Positions 23,933-32,652 of a stretch of 64,000 bases of DNA are shown here, piece by piece. The position numbers were made by a program, and so were the translations under genes. Numbering within the stretch: the stretch's first letter is position 1; every line of letters starts with the position of its first letter. Under the pieces are notes generated by a model that saw only the letters and a program-made list of their open reading frames with translations, made no database searches and was not told where the DNA came from. The stretch covers positions 310,001-374,000 of the forward strand of contig NZ_JIAI01000003.1 of assembly GCF_000620785.1 (NCBI RefSeq). The letters run 5' to 3'. The DNA comes from Actinospineispora acaciae DSM 45401 (GTDB lineage: Bacteria > Actinomycetota > Actinomycetes > Mycobacteriales > Pseudonocardiaceae).

Positions 23933-24652
23933 TCACACGGCGGTGTTGCGCGACCCGCCCTTGGAGACCAGCTCCAGGTGCTCGTTCATCGCGGCGCGCG
24001 CGGCCTCGGCGTCGCCGGCGGCGATCGCGTCCACGATCCGGCCGTGCATCCGGGTCACCCGGTGCGCGACCTCGGTGGACGTGTTCGGCCGGAACTTGAG
24101 CATCTGCACCGAGCGCAGCGCGCGCACCGAGGCCCGCAGCGCCCGGTTGCCGGACGCCTCGGCCACCAGCAGGTGGAAGTCCAGCGCGCGCTCGGTGAAC
24201 CTGGCCGGTTCGCCGCTGTGCCGGTCGCAGTCCGCGACCGCGGCGCGCATCCGCTCCACGTCCTCGGGGGTGGCGCGCTGGGCGGCCAGGCTCGCGGTCA
24301 TCGGCTCCACCGCGCGCATCGCCTCGGTCAGCTCGTCCCAGCTGATGCCGGTCAGGTGCAGCTGGATGGACAGCGCGTCGGCGAACCGGTCGGGGTCGCC
24401 CTCCGCGATCCGCAGGCCGCCCCGGGCGCCGACCTTGACGTCGACGATGCCCTGCGCCTCCAGCGAGCGGATCGCGTCCCGCACGGTGATCCGGCTGACC
24501 CCGAAGCGCTGCGCCAGCTCGGTCTCGGTGCCCAGCCAGTCGCCGGCCCGCATCCCGGCGAAGAACGCCTCCTTGATCTGGCTGACCACGTGCTCGGACG
24601 CGCGCGCGGTCCGCACCTGTTTCCAGGCGATCGCGCCGGCCTCGTCACTCAC
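23933..24652 (-). CDS. GntR/FadR-family regulator
   Basis: 239 residues from GTG 24652: VSDEAGAIAWKQVRTARASEHVVSQIKEAFFAGMRAGDWLGTETELAQRFGVSRITVRDAIRSLEAQGIVDVKVGARGGLRI is the winged helix; the FCD domain has ERALDFHLLVAEASGNRALRASVRALRSV and RMHGRIVDAIAAGDAEAARAAMNEHLELV. The open frame to 25543 is antisense shadow of the aminotransferase. It has its own strong promoter (24691-24719) and sits between an aminotransferase/ABC importer operon and an MFS gene, which it likely controls. Confidence 0.88.
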   Translation of the reverse strand: MSDEAGAIAWKQVRTARASEHVVSQIKEAFFAGMRAGDWLGTETELAQRFGVSRITVRDAIRSLEAQGIVDVKVGARGGLRIAEGDPDRFADALSIQLHLTGISWDELTEAMRAVEPMTASLAAQRATPEDVERMRAAVADCDRHSGEPARFTERALDFHLLVAEASGNRALRASVRALRSVQMLKFRPNTSTEVAHRVTRMHGRIVDAIAAGDAEAARAAMNEHLELVSKGGSRNTAV

Positions 24653-24690
24653 GCCGCAAAGTCCCTCTCGTGTCCCACTGCGGGCAAAAT

Positions 24691-24719
24691 GTATAACGTT
24701 TGTCGCTCTCCGCCCACAA
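24691..24719 (-). promoter_or_regulatory. promoter of the GntR-MFS operon with possible operator
   Basis: On the minus strand TTGTGG (24714-24719) and TTATAC (24691-24696) are spaced by exactly 17 bp. The -10 lies inside an imperfect palindrome CAAACGTTATACATTTTG, a GT-nnn-AC core of the kind FadR-type GntR proteins bind, suggesting autoregulation. Confidence 0.55.
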
Positions 24720-24729
24720 CAGGGTCCGC

Positions 24730-25809
24730 TCAGGCCAGCTCGGCGGCGATCCGCAGGAACGCGTCGTTCTCCTCCGGGGCGCCGATGGTGACCCGCACGC
24801 CCGCGCCCGCGAACGACCGGACGATCACCCCGCGCCGCTCGCTCTCGGCGCCGAAGTCCGCGGACCGCTCCCCGATCGGCAGCCAGACGAAGTTCGCCTG
24901 CGAGGCCGGAACTTCGTACCCCAGCCCGGCCAGCTCCTTGCTCACCCGCTCGCGCTCGGCCACCACCCGCGCGACCCTGGCCGCCATCGCCGTGGCGGCG
25001 GCCGGTTGCAGCGAGGCCACCGCCGCCGCGCCGCCCACGCTGGACACCGAGAACGGCAGCGTGACCTTGCGCAGCGCGGCGGCCAGCTCCGGCGCGGCGA
25101 CGCCGAACCCGACCCGCAGCCCGGCCAGCCCGTACGCCTTGGAGAACGTCCGCAGCACCACCAGGTTCGGCCGCCGGGCCAGCAACCGCATGCCGTCCAC
25201 CCCGGACGGGTCGGTGACGAAGTGGTGGTACGCCTCGTCCAGCACCACCGGGACGGTGGCCGGCACCCGGTCGAGGAACCGCTCCAGCTCGGCGCGCGCG
25301 ACCGCCGTCGAGGTCGGGTTGTTCGGCGTGCAGACGAAGATCGCCTGCGTGTCGTCCGTGACGGCGGCGGCCATGGCGTCCAGGTCCAGGGCGTGCTCGC
25401 GCAGCGGCACCCGGACCGGGGTGGCGCCGGCGATCCGGGCGGCGGAGCCGTACACGTCGAACGACGGGGTCGGGACGATCACCTCGCCGCCGGGCTCGGC
25501 CGTCGCCTCCACCACGTTGCGGCACAGCGCGACCGAACCGCACCCGGTCACCACCTGCTCGGGCTCTACCCCGTACGTCTGCGCAACCGCCTCGCGCAGC
25601 GCGGTGGCGTGGAAGTCCGGGTAGCGGTTCGGGCTGGTCACGGCGGCCGCCATGGCCTCGGCGACGCCCGGCAACGGGTCGAACACGGTCTCGTTGGAGG
25701 ACAGCTTGACCGGCGCCGCCACCCCGCGCTCGCGCGCCACCCGCTCCGGCGTCCGCCCCGGCCGGTAGCTCGGCAGCTCGCCCAGCACCGCCCGCGTTCG
25801 CACAGTCAT
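24730..25809 (-). CDS. HisC-like PLP aminotransferase (histidinol-phosphate/aromatic type)
   Basis: 359 residues of the class I/II fold: VKLSSNETVFDPLPGVAEAMA, VTGCGSVALCRNVV, IFVCTPNNPTSTAV, VVLDEAYHHFV, the PLP-lysine motif TFSKAYGLAGLRVGF and a closing VRVTIGAPEENDAFL. This is the HisC/Pat group, which transaminates histidinol phosphate or aromatic amino acids. It lies 23 bp after the ABC binding-protein gene on the same strand, so it may act on the imported compound rather than in histidine synthesis; no other his gene is nearby. Start ATG 25809; the longer frame is shadow. Confidence 0.86.
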   Translation of the reverse strand: MTVRTRAVLGELPSYRPGRTPERVARERGVAAPVKLSSNETVFDPLPGVAEAMAAAVTSPNRYPDFHATALREAVAQTYGVEPEQVVTGCGSVALCRNVVEATAEPGGEVIVPTPSFDVYGSAARIAGATPVRVPLREHALDLDAMAAAVTDDTQAIFVCTPNNPTSTAVARAELERFLDRVPATVPVVLDEAYHHFVTDPSGVDGMRLLARRPNLVVLRTFSKAYGLAGLRVGFGVAAPELAAALRKVTLPFSVSSVGGAAAVASLQPAAATAMAARVARVVAERERVSKELAGLGYEVPASQANFVWLPIGERSADFGAESERRGVIVRSFAGAGVRVTIGAPEENDAFLRIAAELA

Positions 25810-25832
25810 CCCTGTCCGCCTTTCAGTTCGCC

Positions 25833-26936
25833 TCAGTTCGCCGACCCGCCGCCGAGGATGGACTTGAGCTTGGTGGTGCCGGGGCCCCAGAGCTTGTTCA
25901 TCGCGGCCGGATCCGGGACGTCGAGGACCTTGAGCCGGTCCACCGGCGGCAGGTCGGGGCCGGTGGGGGCGCCGGGCATCAGCGGGTAGGTGCCCAGGTC
26001 CACGAACCGCTGCTGGCCCTCCTTGCTGAACAGCCACTCCTGGAACAGCTTGGCCGCGTCGGTGTTGGCCGCGCCCTTGACCAGGCCGAAGAAGTTCGGC
26101 TCGATCATCACGCCGTCGGCGGGGTGCACGAACGCGAGCGGGGCGCCCTTCTTCTTGTCGTTGGCGTAGTAGTTGTAGATCGTGGTCAGCACGATGCCGA
26201 ACTCGCCCTGCGCCACTGCCTGGTCGGCCAGCTCCAGCTCGCGCTTGACCGTGAGCTTGTTCGCGGCCAGCTTGTGCAGCCAGGCGTCGTCGACCACGCC
26301 CGCGGACTGCAGCTTGATCAGCATGTCGGACGCGGCGCTGGGCTGGCTGGGGTCGCCGGAGACGATCTGGCCGCTCCAGCGCGGGTCGGCCAGCTCGGCC
26401 CAGGACTTGGGCGCGTCCGCCGCCTTGATCTTGTCGGTGTTGTACATGAACCCGAACAACGTCCCGGACGCGCCCCAGAGCATGTCCTTCGGGCCCCGGA
26501 ACCGGTGTCCCAGCGCGGCGGCGGTGGTCGGGACGTAGGGCTGGTAGTAGTCCTTGTCCAGGTAGATGTACGTGGTCGACTCGATCAGGTCGGCCACGTG
26601 CTTGCCCGAGGAGAACTCGGTGGCCAGCCGCGACTCCAGCTCGGCGCCGGTGTACGGCTGGCCGCTCACCGACAGCCCGGGGAAGCGCTTCTCGAACGCC
26701 TTGTTCACCACCGGCTGGTAGACGGCCTGGTTCGGGCCGTAGATCACGATCTTGGTCTTGCCGCTGTTGACCGCGGCCGTGTAGAGGTCGCGCATGGTCC
26801 GCTCGGCGGGCGCGGAGACGCCGAGCGGGGCCAGGTCCAGGCTCTGTGCGTCGACGCTCTTGGTTCCCGATCCGCCGCACGCGGTGGTGAGCAGTGCGGC
26901 GGCCAGCGCGGCCAGCCCAAGTCCTCGGATGTTCAT
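25833..26936 (-). CDS. ABC importer substrate-binding lipoprotein (Fe3+/phosphonate/polyamine-type cluster)
   Basis: 367 residues. A signal peptide MNIRGLGLAALAAALLTTAC with a Cys at 20 marks a lipoprotein. The mature part fits extracellular binding-protein family 1/6: KTKIVIYGPNQAVYQPVVNKAFEKRFPGL, SWAELADPRWSGQIVSGDPSQPSAASDM, TTIYNYYAND, and FSKEGQQRFVDLGTYPLMPGAP. The same family serves iron, 2-aminoethylphosphonate, spermidine and thiamine importers, so the ligand is open. Its ATG overlaps the permease stop (ATGA). No ATPase gene follows. Confidence 0.88.
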   Translation of the reverse strand: MNIRGLGLAALAAALLTTACGGSGTKSVDAQSLDLAPLGVSAPAERTMRDLYTAAVNSGKTKIVIYGPNQAVYQPVVNKAFEKRFPGLSVSGQPYTGAELESRLATEFSSGKHVADLIESTTYIYLDKDYYQPYVPTTAAALGHRFRGPKDMLWGASGTLFGFMYNTDKIKAADAPKSWAELADPRWSGQIVSGDPSQPSAASDMLIKLQSAGVVDDAWLHKLAANKLTVKRELELADQAVAQGEFGIVLTTIYNYYANDKKKGAPLAFVHPADGVMIEPNFFGLVKGAANTDAAKLFQEWLFSKEGQQRFVDLGTYPLMPGAPTGPDLPPVDRLKVLDVPDPAAMNKLWGPGTTKLKSILGGGSAN

Positions 26937-28669
26937 CCCGTTCCTCTCAGCAAGGTCCGCCGGGACAGCACCGCCCGGACGACTCCGACCACGACGCCGA
27001 CCGCCGCCATGGCCGTCGAGATCACGCAGAACACCGCCGCCGCCTGGGAGATCTCGCCGCTCTGATAGAGCTTGAGCACCTCGACCGAGACGGTCTGGCT
27101 GGTCGGCGAGGCCAGCAGCACCGGGATCGCCAGGTTCCCGGAGATCATGATCGCCACCAGCAGCCAGCCGGACAGCAGGCTGGGCACGATCAGCGGGACG
27201 ACGACCCCGGCGAACGCCCGCACCCGCGACGCCCCGCCGATCCGGGCGGCCTCCTCCAGGTCGCGGGGGATCTGGGCCAGCGCGCCCTCGGCCGCCCGCA
27301 TGCCGACCGGCACCGCGCCGATGAACAGCCCGACCAGCAGGATCCAGATGGTGGCGTAGAGCTGGTTGAGCCCGGGCACGGACAGGAACGACCACATGAT
27401 CCCCAGCCCGAGCACGATGCCGGGAAGCGCCATCGGCATCCACACGCTGATCGTGACCAGCCGCTCGGCCAGGCCGCCCCGAGTGCGTAGCACGGCCGCC
27501 AGCCCGGTGCACACCACCACGGTGACCAGGCCGCCGAGCACGGCCAGCAGCGCGGTGTCCCGGATCGCGCCGGTGATCTCCGCGTCGTCCAGCACGGCGG
27601 CGTAGTTGTCCAGCGAGAAGCCGTCGTAGCGGCCGAACAGCGACTGCAGCGAGCCGAGGTAGAGCTGCGCCAGCGGGAGCACGAGCGCGAGCAGCCCGTA
27701 CCCCAGGATGCCGCCCGTACCCAGCCACCGCGCGCGGCCCAGCTTCCAGCGCTCCAGCCGGTACGACTTGCCGCTGACGGTGGTGAACTCGCGGCCGCCG
27801 AGCAGCCGCGCGCGCACCGCCACCAGCGCCAGGATGATCAGCATCAGGCACATCGCCAGCGAGCTGGCCTCGGCGTACTGGCCGCCGTAGGTGGCGTTGA
27901 TGTGGCTGTAGATCTGGGTGGGCAGCACCCGGATGCCGGCCGGGATCCCGATGATCTCCGGGATGTCGAACGCCTCCAGGAACGCCAGCATGGTCAGGAA
28001 CGCCGCGCCGCTGATGGCCGGGGTGAGCAGCGGCAGCTGGACCCGGAAGAACGTGCGCGCCCGCCCCGCGCCCGCGGTCAGCGACGCCTCCTCCAGCGAG
28101 CGGTCCATGGTCAGGAACGGCCCGAGCAGCAGGAAGTAGCTGAACGAGGCGGCCTTGAGCGAGCTGACCAGGATCAGCCCGAACCAGGACTCGACGTTGA
28201 AGAAGCCGTGCCCGGCCCCGGTCAGCCACTGGTAGACCGTGTTGAGCAGCCCCACCCGCTGGTTGCCGAGCATGCCCCAGGAGATCGCGAAGAACAGCGG
28301 CGGCATCGCCAGCACCAGGCCCATCATCGGCGTCACCAGCCGCCGTAGCGGGGTGTCCGTCCGCGCCACCACCCAGGCGAAGAACAGCGCCAGCAACGTC
28401 GACACCACCGTGACCGACACCGCGAAGAAGACGGTCTGCGCGAGCACCTGGTAGGTCACCGGGGACAGGTAGGTGTCCACCAGCTTGGTGACCGTCCAGC
28501 CGCCCGGAGTCCCCGGCAGCGAGGTCCGGAACGCGCCGACCGCGACCATCACCACCGGCCAGAGGAACACCGCCGCGCACGCCGCCGCCAGCAGCACCCT
28601 GGCCGCGCGCGGCCGGCGGGGACGCGCCGGGGCGAGCATGCTCACAGCCGGAGGCGTCGTTGCCGTCAT
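26933..28669 (-). CDS. ABC importer permease with two fused membrane domains
   Basis: 578 residues with two binding-protein-dependent permease domains in tandem (FbpB/ThiP-like), about 12 spans. The two EAA-type loops read DRSLEEASLTAGAGRARTFFRVQLPLLTP in the first half and PRDLEEAARIGGASRVRAFAGVVVPLIVP in the second. It is the first gene of the operon permease, binding protein, aminotransferase. It diverges from the ThDP enzyme across 93 bp. The missing ATPase may be the gene at 42051. Confidence 0.9.
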   Translation of the reverse strand: MTATTPPAVSMLAPARPRRPRAARVLLAAACAAVFLWPVVMVAVGAFRTSLPGTPGGWTVTKLVDTYLSPVTYQVLAQTVFFAVSVTVVSTLLALFFAWVVARTDTPLRRLVTPMMGLVLAMPPLFFAISWGMLGNQRVGLLNTVYQWLTGAGHGFFNVESWFGLILVSSLKAASFSYFLLLGPFLTMDRSLEEASLTAGAGRARTFFRVQLPLLTPAISGAAFLTMLAFLEAFDIPEIIGIPAGIRVLPTQIYSHINATYGGQYAEASSLAMCLMLIILALVAVRARLLGGREFTTVSGKSYRLERWKLGRARWLGTGGILGYGLLALVLPLAQLYLGSLQSLFGRYDGFSLDNYAAVLDDAEITGAIRDTALLAVLGGLVTVVVCTGLAAVLRTRGGLAERLVTISVWMPMALPGIVLGLGIMWSFLSVPGLNQLYATIWILLVGLFIGAVPVGMRAAEGALAQIPRDLEEAARIGGASRVRAFAGVVVPLIVPSLLSGWLLVAIMISGNLAIPVLLASPTSQTVSVEVLKLYQSGEISQAAAVFCVISTAMAAVGVVVGVVRAVLSRRTLLRGTG

Positions 28670-28762
28670 GCCGCTCCCTTGCGGACGCGCGGACCCGTCA
28701 AATAGCTAATGCTTTGAAGTTATGATGTTTACGTCACAACGGGTTGTCAAGGGAGCACGGAC
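28670..28762. promoter_or_regulatory. divergent control region of importer and ThDP enzyme
   Basis: A 93-bp gap with an AT-rich middle (28700-28735), unusual here. TATGAT (28721-28726) is a possible -10 for the plus-strand gene. ACAAC-GG-GTTGT (28736-28747) is a perfect 5+2+5 palindrome just downstream, well placed to block transcription. GGGAG at 28751 is the ribosome site. Confidence 0.45.
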
Positions 28763-30406
28763 ATGGAGATGACCGGCGGCGAGGCACTGGCGCACCAGCT
28801 GGCCAGGGAGGGTGTCACCGAGCTGTTCGGCGTGCCGGGCGTGCAGTTGGACTCCGCGGTGGACGGCCTGGCCGGCGTGCGCGACCGGGTGGCGTACCTG
28901 AACACCCGCCACGAGCAGGGCGCGGCGTACATGGCCGACGGCTACGCCCGCACCACGGGGCGGCCCGGGGTGTGCATGGTGGTGCCCGGCCCGGGGGTGC
29001 TCAACGCGATGGCGGCGCTGGCCACGGCCTATGCGTGCTCCTCGCCGGTGGTGTGCATCGCCGGACAGATCCCGTCGGACGCGATCGGCCGCGAGCTGGG
29101 GATGCTGCACGAGGTTCGGGGGCAGAGCGCCACGCTGGGCACGGTCACCAAGTGGAGCGGGTTCGCGCGCGGCCCGGGCGAGGTGCCGGCGCTGGTCAGC
29201 GAGGCGTTCCGGGCGGTGCGCTCAGGGCGGCCGCAACCGGCGGCGGTGGAGATCCCGCCGGACGTGCTGGCGGCGAGCGCGGACGTCGAGCTGGCCGAGC
29301 CGTCCGGGGCGCCGGCTTTGGTCCAGCCCGATCCGGCGGTGGTGGCGCGGGCGGCCGCCGCGCTGGCCGGCGCGAAACGGCCGGTGATCTACGCGGGCGG
29401 CGGGGTGCTGGCCTCGCGCGGCGCCCAGGAGCTGCGGGCGCTGGCCGAGCACCTGCGGGCGCCGGTGATCATGAGCCAGCACGGGCGGGGCGCGCTGGAC
29501 GACAGGCACCCGCTCGCGCTGACCAGCCTGGCCGGGCGGCGGGTGCTGCCGCTGGCCGACGCCGTGCTGGTGGTCGGCAGCCGGTTCGTCACCGGCAAGG
29601 CCGTGCCGGTGTCCACCGCGCCGGACGCCACGCTCGTACTCCTGAACGCCGCCGAGCGCGACCTCGGCGAGCCCCGCCGCGCGGACGTGGCGCTGCACGC
29701 GGACGCCCGGCTCGGCCTGGCCGCACTGCGCGCGGAGCTGGACGGCGCGCCCGCCGCCCGGCCAGGTGTGACGGCGGAGCTGGACGCCGCCCGCGAGCAC
29801 GCCGCCAAGGAGATCGCGGAGATCGTCCCGCAGGCATCCTGGGTGCGGGCACTGCGCGCGGCGATCCCGGAGGACGGCATCCTGGTCAACGAGCTGACCC
29901 AGGTCGGCTACCTGTCCGAGGTGGCCTACCCGGTCTACCACCCCGGCACCTACCTCACGCCCGGCTACCAGGGCACCCTCGGCTACGGCTTCCCCACCGC
30001 GCTGGGCGCCGCCGTCGGCAACCCCGGCCGGACCGTGGTGTCGATCAACGGCGACGGCGGCTTCGGCTGGGGCAGCTCCGAGCTGGCCACCGCCCGCAAG
30101 TACGACATCGGCCTGGTCACCGTCGTGTTCACCGACGGCGCCTTCGGCAACGTCCGCCGCACCCAACGCACCCGCTTCGGCGGCCGCGTCCTCGGCACCG
30201 ACCTAGTCAACCCCGACCTGGTCACGCTCGCCGGCGCGTACGGCATCCCCGGCGTGCGGGTCACCACCCCCGACGCGCTCACGTCCGCGATCGCGACCGC
30301 CGCCGGGTACGCCGGCCCCACCCTGATCGAGGTCCCGGTCGGCGAGATGCCCAGCGCCTGGCACCTGATCCACGACTTCATCCCCAAGCCTGCGGCCACG
30401 GGGTGA
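28763..30406 (+). CDS. thiamine-diphosphate-dependent decarboxylase/synthase-like enzyme
   Basis: 547 residues in the acetolactate synthase/benzoylformate decarboxylase superfamily. The Pyr domain has LFGVPGVQLD and the catalytic Glu51 in NTRHEQGAAYMADGYAR. The middle domain is VIYAGGGVLASRGAQELRALAEHL. The PP domain binds Mg-ThDP at NGDGGFGWGSSELATARKYD (GDG 430-432) and FTDGAFGNVRRTQ. The length fits a decarboxylase or carboligase acting on a 2-oxo acid. Next to a HisC-like aminotransferase this would fit transamination of an imported amino acid to its 2-oxo acid, then decarboxylation. The precise substrate is unknown. Confidence 0.82.
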   Translation: MEMTGGEALAHQLAREGVTELFGVPGVQLDSAVDGLAGVRDRVAYLNTRHEQGAAYMADGYARTTGRPGVCMVVPGPGVLNAMAALATAYACSSPVVCIAGQIPSDAIGRELGMLHEVRGQSATLGTVTKWSGFARGPGEVPALVSEAFRAVRSGRPQPAAVEIPPDVLAASADVELAEPSGAPALVQPDPAVVARAAAALAGAKRPVIYAGGGVLASRGAQELRALAEHLRAPVIMSQHGRGALDDRHPLALTSLAGRRVLPLADAVLVVGSRFVTGKAVPVSTAPDATLVLLNAAERDLGEPRRADVALHADARLGLAALRAELDGAPAARPGVTAELDAAREHAAKEIAEIVPQASWVRALRAAIPEDGILVNELTQVGYLSEVAYPVYHPGTYLTPGYQGTLGYGFPTALGAAVGNPGRTVVSINGDGGFGWGSSELATARKYDIGLVTVVFTDGAFGNVRRTQRTRFGGRVLGTDLVNPDLVTLAGAYGIPGVRVTTPDALTSAIATAAGYAGPTLIEVPVGEMPSAWHLIHDFIPKPAATG

Positions 30407-30498
30407 CCCCGCACCCGGACGCGCCGCCGCACCTCGCGCGCGTTGGGGACGACCGCCCCTAGGCTCCCCGCGTTATATCAGCAACTAGGGAGGTCTCC

Positions 30499-30708
30499 GT
30501 GCGGCTCTCGGCCCGCAACCAGCTCGCCGGCACCGTCGCCTCGGTCGACGTCGGCGCCGTGATGACCATCGTCAAGGTCGACATCGGCGGCGGCCAGCAG
30601 ATCACGTCGAGCATCACCAAGGACGCCGCCGAGGACCTCGGCCTGGCCACCGGCGCCCCGGTCACCGTCGTGATCAAGTCGACGGAGGTCATGCTCGCCA
30701 CCGAGTGA
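30499..30708 (+). CDS. Mop-type molybdenum-pterin-binding (TOBE) protein
   Basis: 69 residues consisting of one Mop/TOBE domain: MRLSARNQLAGTVASVDVGAVMTIVKVDIGGGQQITSSITKDAAEDLGLATGAPVTVVIKSTEVMLATE. These proteins form oligomers that bind molybdate or tungstate and buffer it in the cytoplasm. GTG start at 30499 with GGGAGG about 7 nt upstream, and a TAGGCT -10-like box at 30460. No molybdoenzyme is visible close by, so its link to the neighbours is uncertain. Confidence 0.9.
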   Translation: MRLSARNQLAGTVASVDVGAVMTIVKVDIGGGQQITSSITKDAAEDLGLATGAPVTVVIKSTEVMLATE

Positions 30709-30712
30709 CCGG

Positions 30713-31978
30713 TCAGGACAGCGCGGGCTCGATGGGCTCGCCGCCGGTGAACGCGGGCCGGGTCGCGGCGGCGCGGGGGGCGCGCTTGCCGGCGGGCAGG
30801 CCGAACAGGTCCAGGGCGTTGCCGCCGAGGATCCTGCGCTTGGCGTGCTCGGACAGGAACGGCAGGTCGAGGATGACGCTGGGCACGTCGAAGTCCCAGT
30901 GCGGGTAGTCCGACGAGTACAGCAGGGTGTTCTCGGCGTTGATCTCCTCGAAGCTGGCCTTCATCAGCGCGGGCGAGCCGGTGCGCTCCATGGGCTGGGT
31001 GGAATAGTACATCTCGCGCATGTACTCGCTGGGCAGGCGTTTCAGGCCCGGGCACTCCGAGGTGCGCATCAGGTACTCGTTGTCCAGGCGCTGCATCAGG
31101 AACGGGATCCAGGCCAGGCCGGACTCCACCCAGATCAGCTTGAGCCGGGGGAACCGCTCCGGGATCGCGTTCACCAGCATGTTCGTCAGGTGGATGATGT
31201 TGCAGAAGGTGAAGCCCAGCGCGTGCGCGGAGATGAACTTGTTGAGCTGGGTCATGGCCTGCTCGTGCCAGTTGTAGGCGGCGTGGAAGGCCAGCGGCTT
31301 TCCGGTGTCCTGGATCGCGGAGTAGACGGGCGCGTACTCGTTGGCGTGCACGCCCCGGTAACGGATGCTGGTCACCATGAAGCCGACCACGCCCGGCACG
31401 TCGGCGAACTCCTCGACGAAGGCCAGGCTCGCGGCCGGGTCGTTGAACGGCAGGTAGACCAGCGTCTTGATCCGGTCGTCCTGAGGGAGTAGTTCCTCGG
31501 TGAGCCAGCGGGTGTAGGCGCGGGCCAGCGCCACCTCCACCTCGGGCGCGGGATGCAGCGACAGGTGCAGCATCGGGGTCGGGAACATGACCGTGTAGTC
31601 GATGCCCATCATGTCCATCGACCAGATGGTTCTGACCACGTCGTCGTGGCGCTTGCTCGCGCCGAGGTCGTGCTGCGAGGCGAGCTGGTTGCGGCCGGCC
31701 CGGAGCACCCGGCCCGAGATCTCCTGGTGGCCGAGCTGGGCGGTGGTGATCGTGGTCGCGGCGGCCTTGCCGGAGCGCTGGGTCATCGCCCTGGCCCAGT
31801 CCCGGATCTGGTCGTCGTCGATGTACGGGATGATCTCGTCCCAGCGCCGGTCCTCGTAGTGGTGCGAGTCGACGTCGACGATGGTGAACTCGTGCAGGCG
31901 CCGCTCCTCGGCCTGGCGCTGGGCGTTGCCGAGCAGGTTCTCGATCTGGATCTGGCCCCTGTCGTACAGCTCGCGCAT
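30713..31978 (-). CDS. amidohydrolase-2 (ACMSD/LigW-like) family protein
   Basis: 421 residues in the metal-dependent TIM-barrel group that includes aminocarboxymuconate-semialdehyde and hydroxybenzoate decarboxylases. Features are IVDVDSHHYEDRRW in the usual HxH metal position (here DSHH), MMGIDYTVMFPTPMLHLSLH, TGKPLAFHAAYNWHE, FPRLKLIWVESGLAWIPFLMQRLDNEY and NTLLYSSDYPHWDFD with the Asp ligand. C-C decarboxylation or hydrolysis of an aromatic-derived acid is the family expectation. The downstream end almost touches mop (5-bp gap). It follows the small 83-residue gene by 4 bp in one operon with the Rieske gene. Confidence 0.83.
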   Translation of the reverse strand: MRELYDRGQIQIENLLGNAQRQAEERRLHEFTIVDVDSHHYEDRRWDEIIPYIDDDQIRDWARAMTQRSGKAAATTITTAQLGHQEISGRVLRAGRNQLASQHDLGASKRHDDVVRTIWSMDMMGIDYTVMFPTPMLHLSLHPAPEVEVALARAYTRWLTEELLPQDDRIKTLVYLPFNDPAASLAFVEEFADVPGVVGFMVTSIRYRGVHANEYAPVYSAIQDTGKPLAFHAAYNWHEQAMTQLNKFISAHALGFTFCNIIHLTNMLVNAIPERFPRLKLIWVESGLAWIPFLMQRLDNEYLMRTSECPGLKRLPSEYMREMYYSTQPMERTGSPALMKASFEEINAENTLLYSSDYPHWDFDVPSVILDLPFLSEHAKRRILGGNALDLFGLPAGKRAPRAAATRPAFTGGEPIEPALS

Positions 31979-31982
31979 TCCT

Positions 31983-32234
31983 TCACTCCCCCGCCGTCTG
32001 CCAGGGCCGGCCGCCCCAGGTCTCCCAGAGGGCCAGCTCGAAGACCTCCAGGTTCACCGCGTGCAGCAGCGCGCTGGCCGCTCGGGCCGCGTCGGTGGCG
32101 GTCACCCGGTGGTCGGCGTCCAGCACCGGGACCGCCTGGCCGGACTCGACCAGCTGCCCGTACCCCCGCACCGCGCGCTCCATCAGCCGTCTGACCTCGT
32201 CGATGTCCGGCTCGGACTCAGTCGAGTACGACAT
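31983..32234 (-). CDS. small conserved-looking protein, function unknown
   Basis: 83 residues, MSYSTESEPDIDEVRRLMERAVRGYGQLVESGQAVPVLDADHRVTATDAARAASALLHAVNLEVFELALWETWGGRPWQTAGE. It is mostly helical with no cofactor motif. It is locked between the Rieske gene (17-nt overlap) and the amidohydrolase (4-bp gap), so it is very likely expressed and may be a subunit of the same system. Not recognised. Confidence 0.72.
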   Translation of the reverse strand: MSYSTESEPDIDEVRRLMERAVRGYGQLVESGQAVPVLDADHRVTATDAARAASALLHAVNLEVFELALWETWGGRPWQTAGE

Positions 32235-32598
32235 AGACGTCCTCCCCCTCCACGGTGACCGGGTAGGAGCGCAGCCGCCGGCGCCGGTCGCCGCAGAACT
32301 CGCCGGTGCGCAGGTCGTACTCCCAGCCGTGCCACGGGCAGACCAGGTGCGGCTCGGACTCGTCGTAGCGCTCGCCCAGCGCCCGGCCGCCGGCGTCCAC
32401 CACCGCCGTCATCAGCGGGAAGTAGCGACCCTCGCAGACCGGGCCGCCCTGGTGCAGGCACACGTTGCGGTAGGCGCGGAACTCGCCGTCCACCCGGAAC
32501 ACCCCGACCGCGTACCGCCCGTGCGGCACCAGCACGCGGTGCCCCTCGGCGAACTCGTGCACGGAGCCGACGCGGACCCGGACCGCCGCTTGAGTCAT
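32218..32598 (-). CDS. Rieske [2Fe-2S] ferredoxin-like protein
   Basis: 126 residues. The cluster ligands are Cys47/His49 (CLHQGG) and Cys87/His90 (CPWHGWEYDLRTGE), the standard Rieske pair, with a 37-residue gap between them that is longer than usual. The fold ends LRSYPVTVEGEDVYVVLD. It could be an electron carrier for an oxygenase or a subunit of the amidohydrolase-linked complex; no oxygenase alpha subunit is in view. ATG 32598 is the first gene of the operon Rieske, small protein, amidohydrolase, divergent from the PucR regulator. Confidence 0.88.
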   Translation of the reverse strand: MTQAAVRVRVGSVHEFAEGHRVLVPHGRYAVGVFRVDGEFRAYRNVCLHQGGPVCEGRYFPLMTAVVDAGGRALGERYDESEPHLVCPWHGWEYDLRTGEFCGDRRRRLRSYPVTVEGEDVYVVLD

Positions 32599-32652
32599 GA
32601 GGTTATAATTATCATATGTTTTGGCACGGCGCCGGCTGAGCGGGACGGGCGG
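32599..32652. promoter_or_regulatory. AT-rich divergent promoter/operator
   Basis: A 54-bp gap holding GGTTATAATTATCATATG (32601-32618), by far the most AT-rich stretch nearby. It contains TATAAT and the palindrome ATAATTAT (32605-32612). It must carry the start of the Rieske operon and probably the PucR promoter, making it the likely binding site for the PucR protein. Confidence 0.5.

Noticed and set aside
24730-25809. Histidine biosynthesis hisC
   Set aside because: No other his gene is near and the gene is in a transport operon; only the family can be stated.
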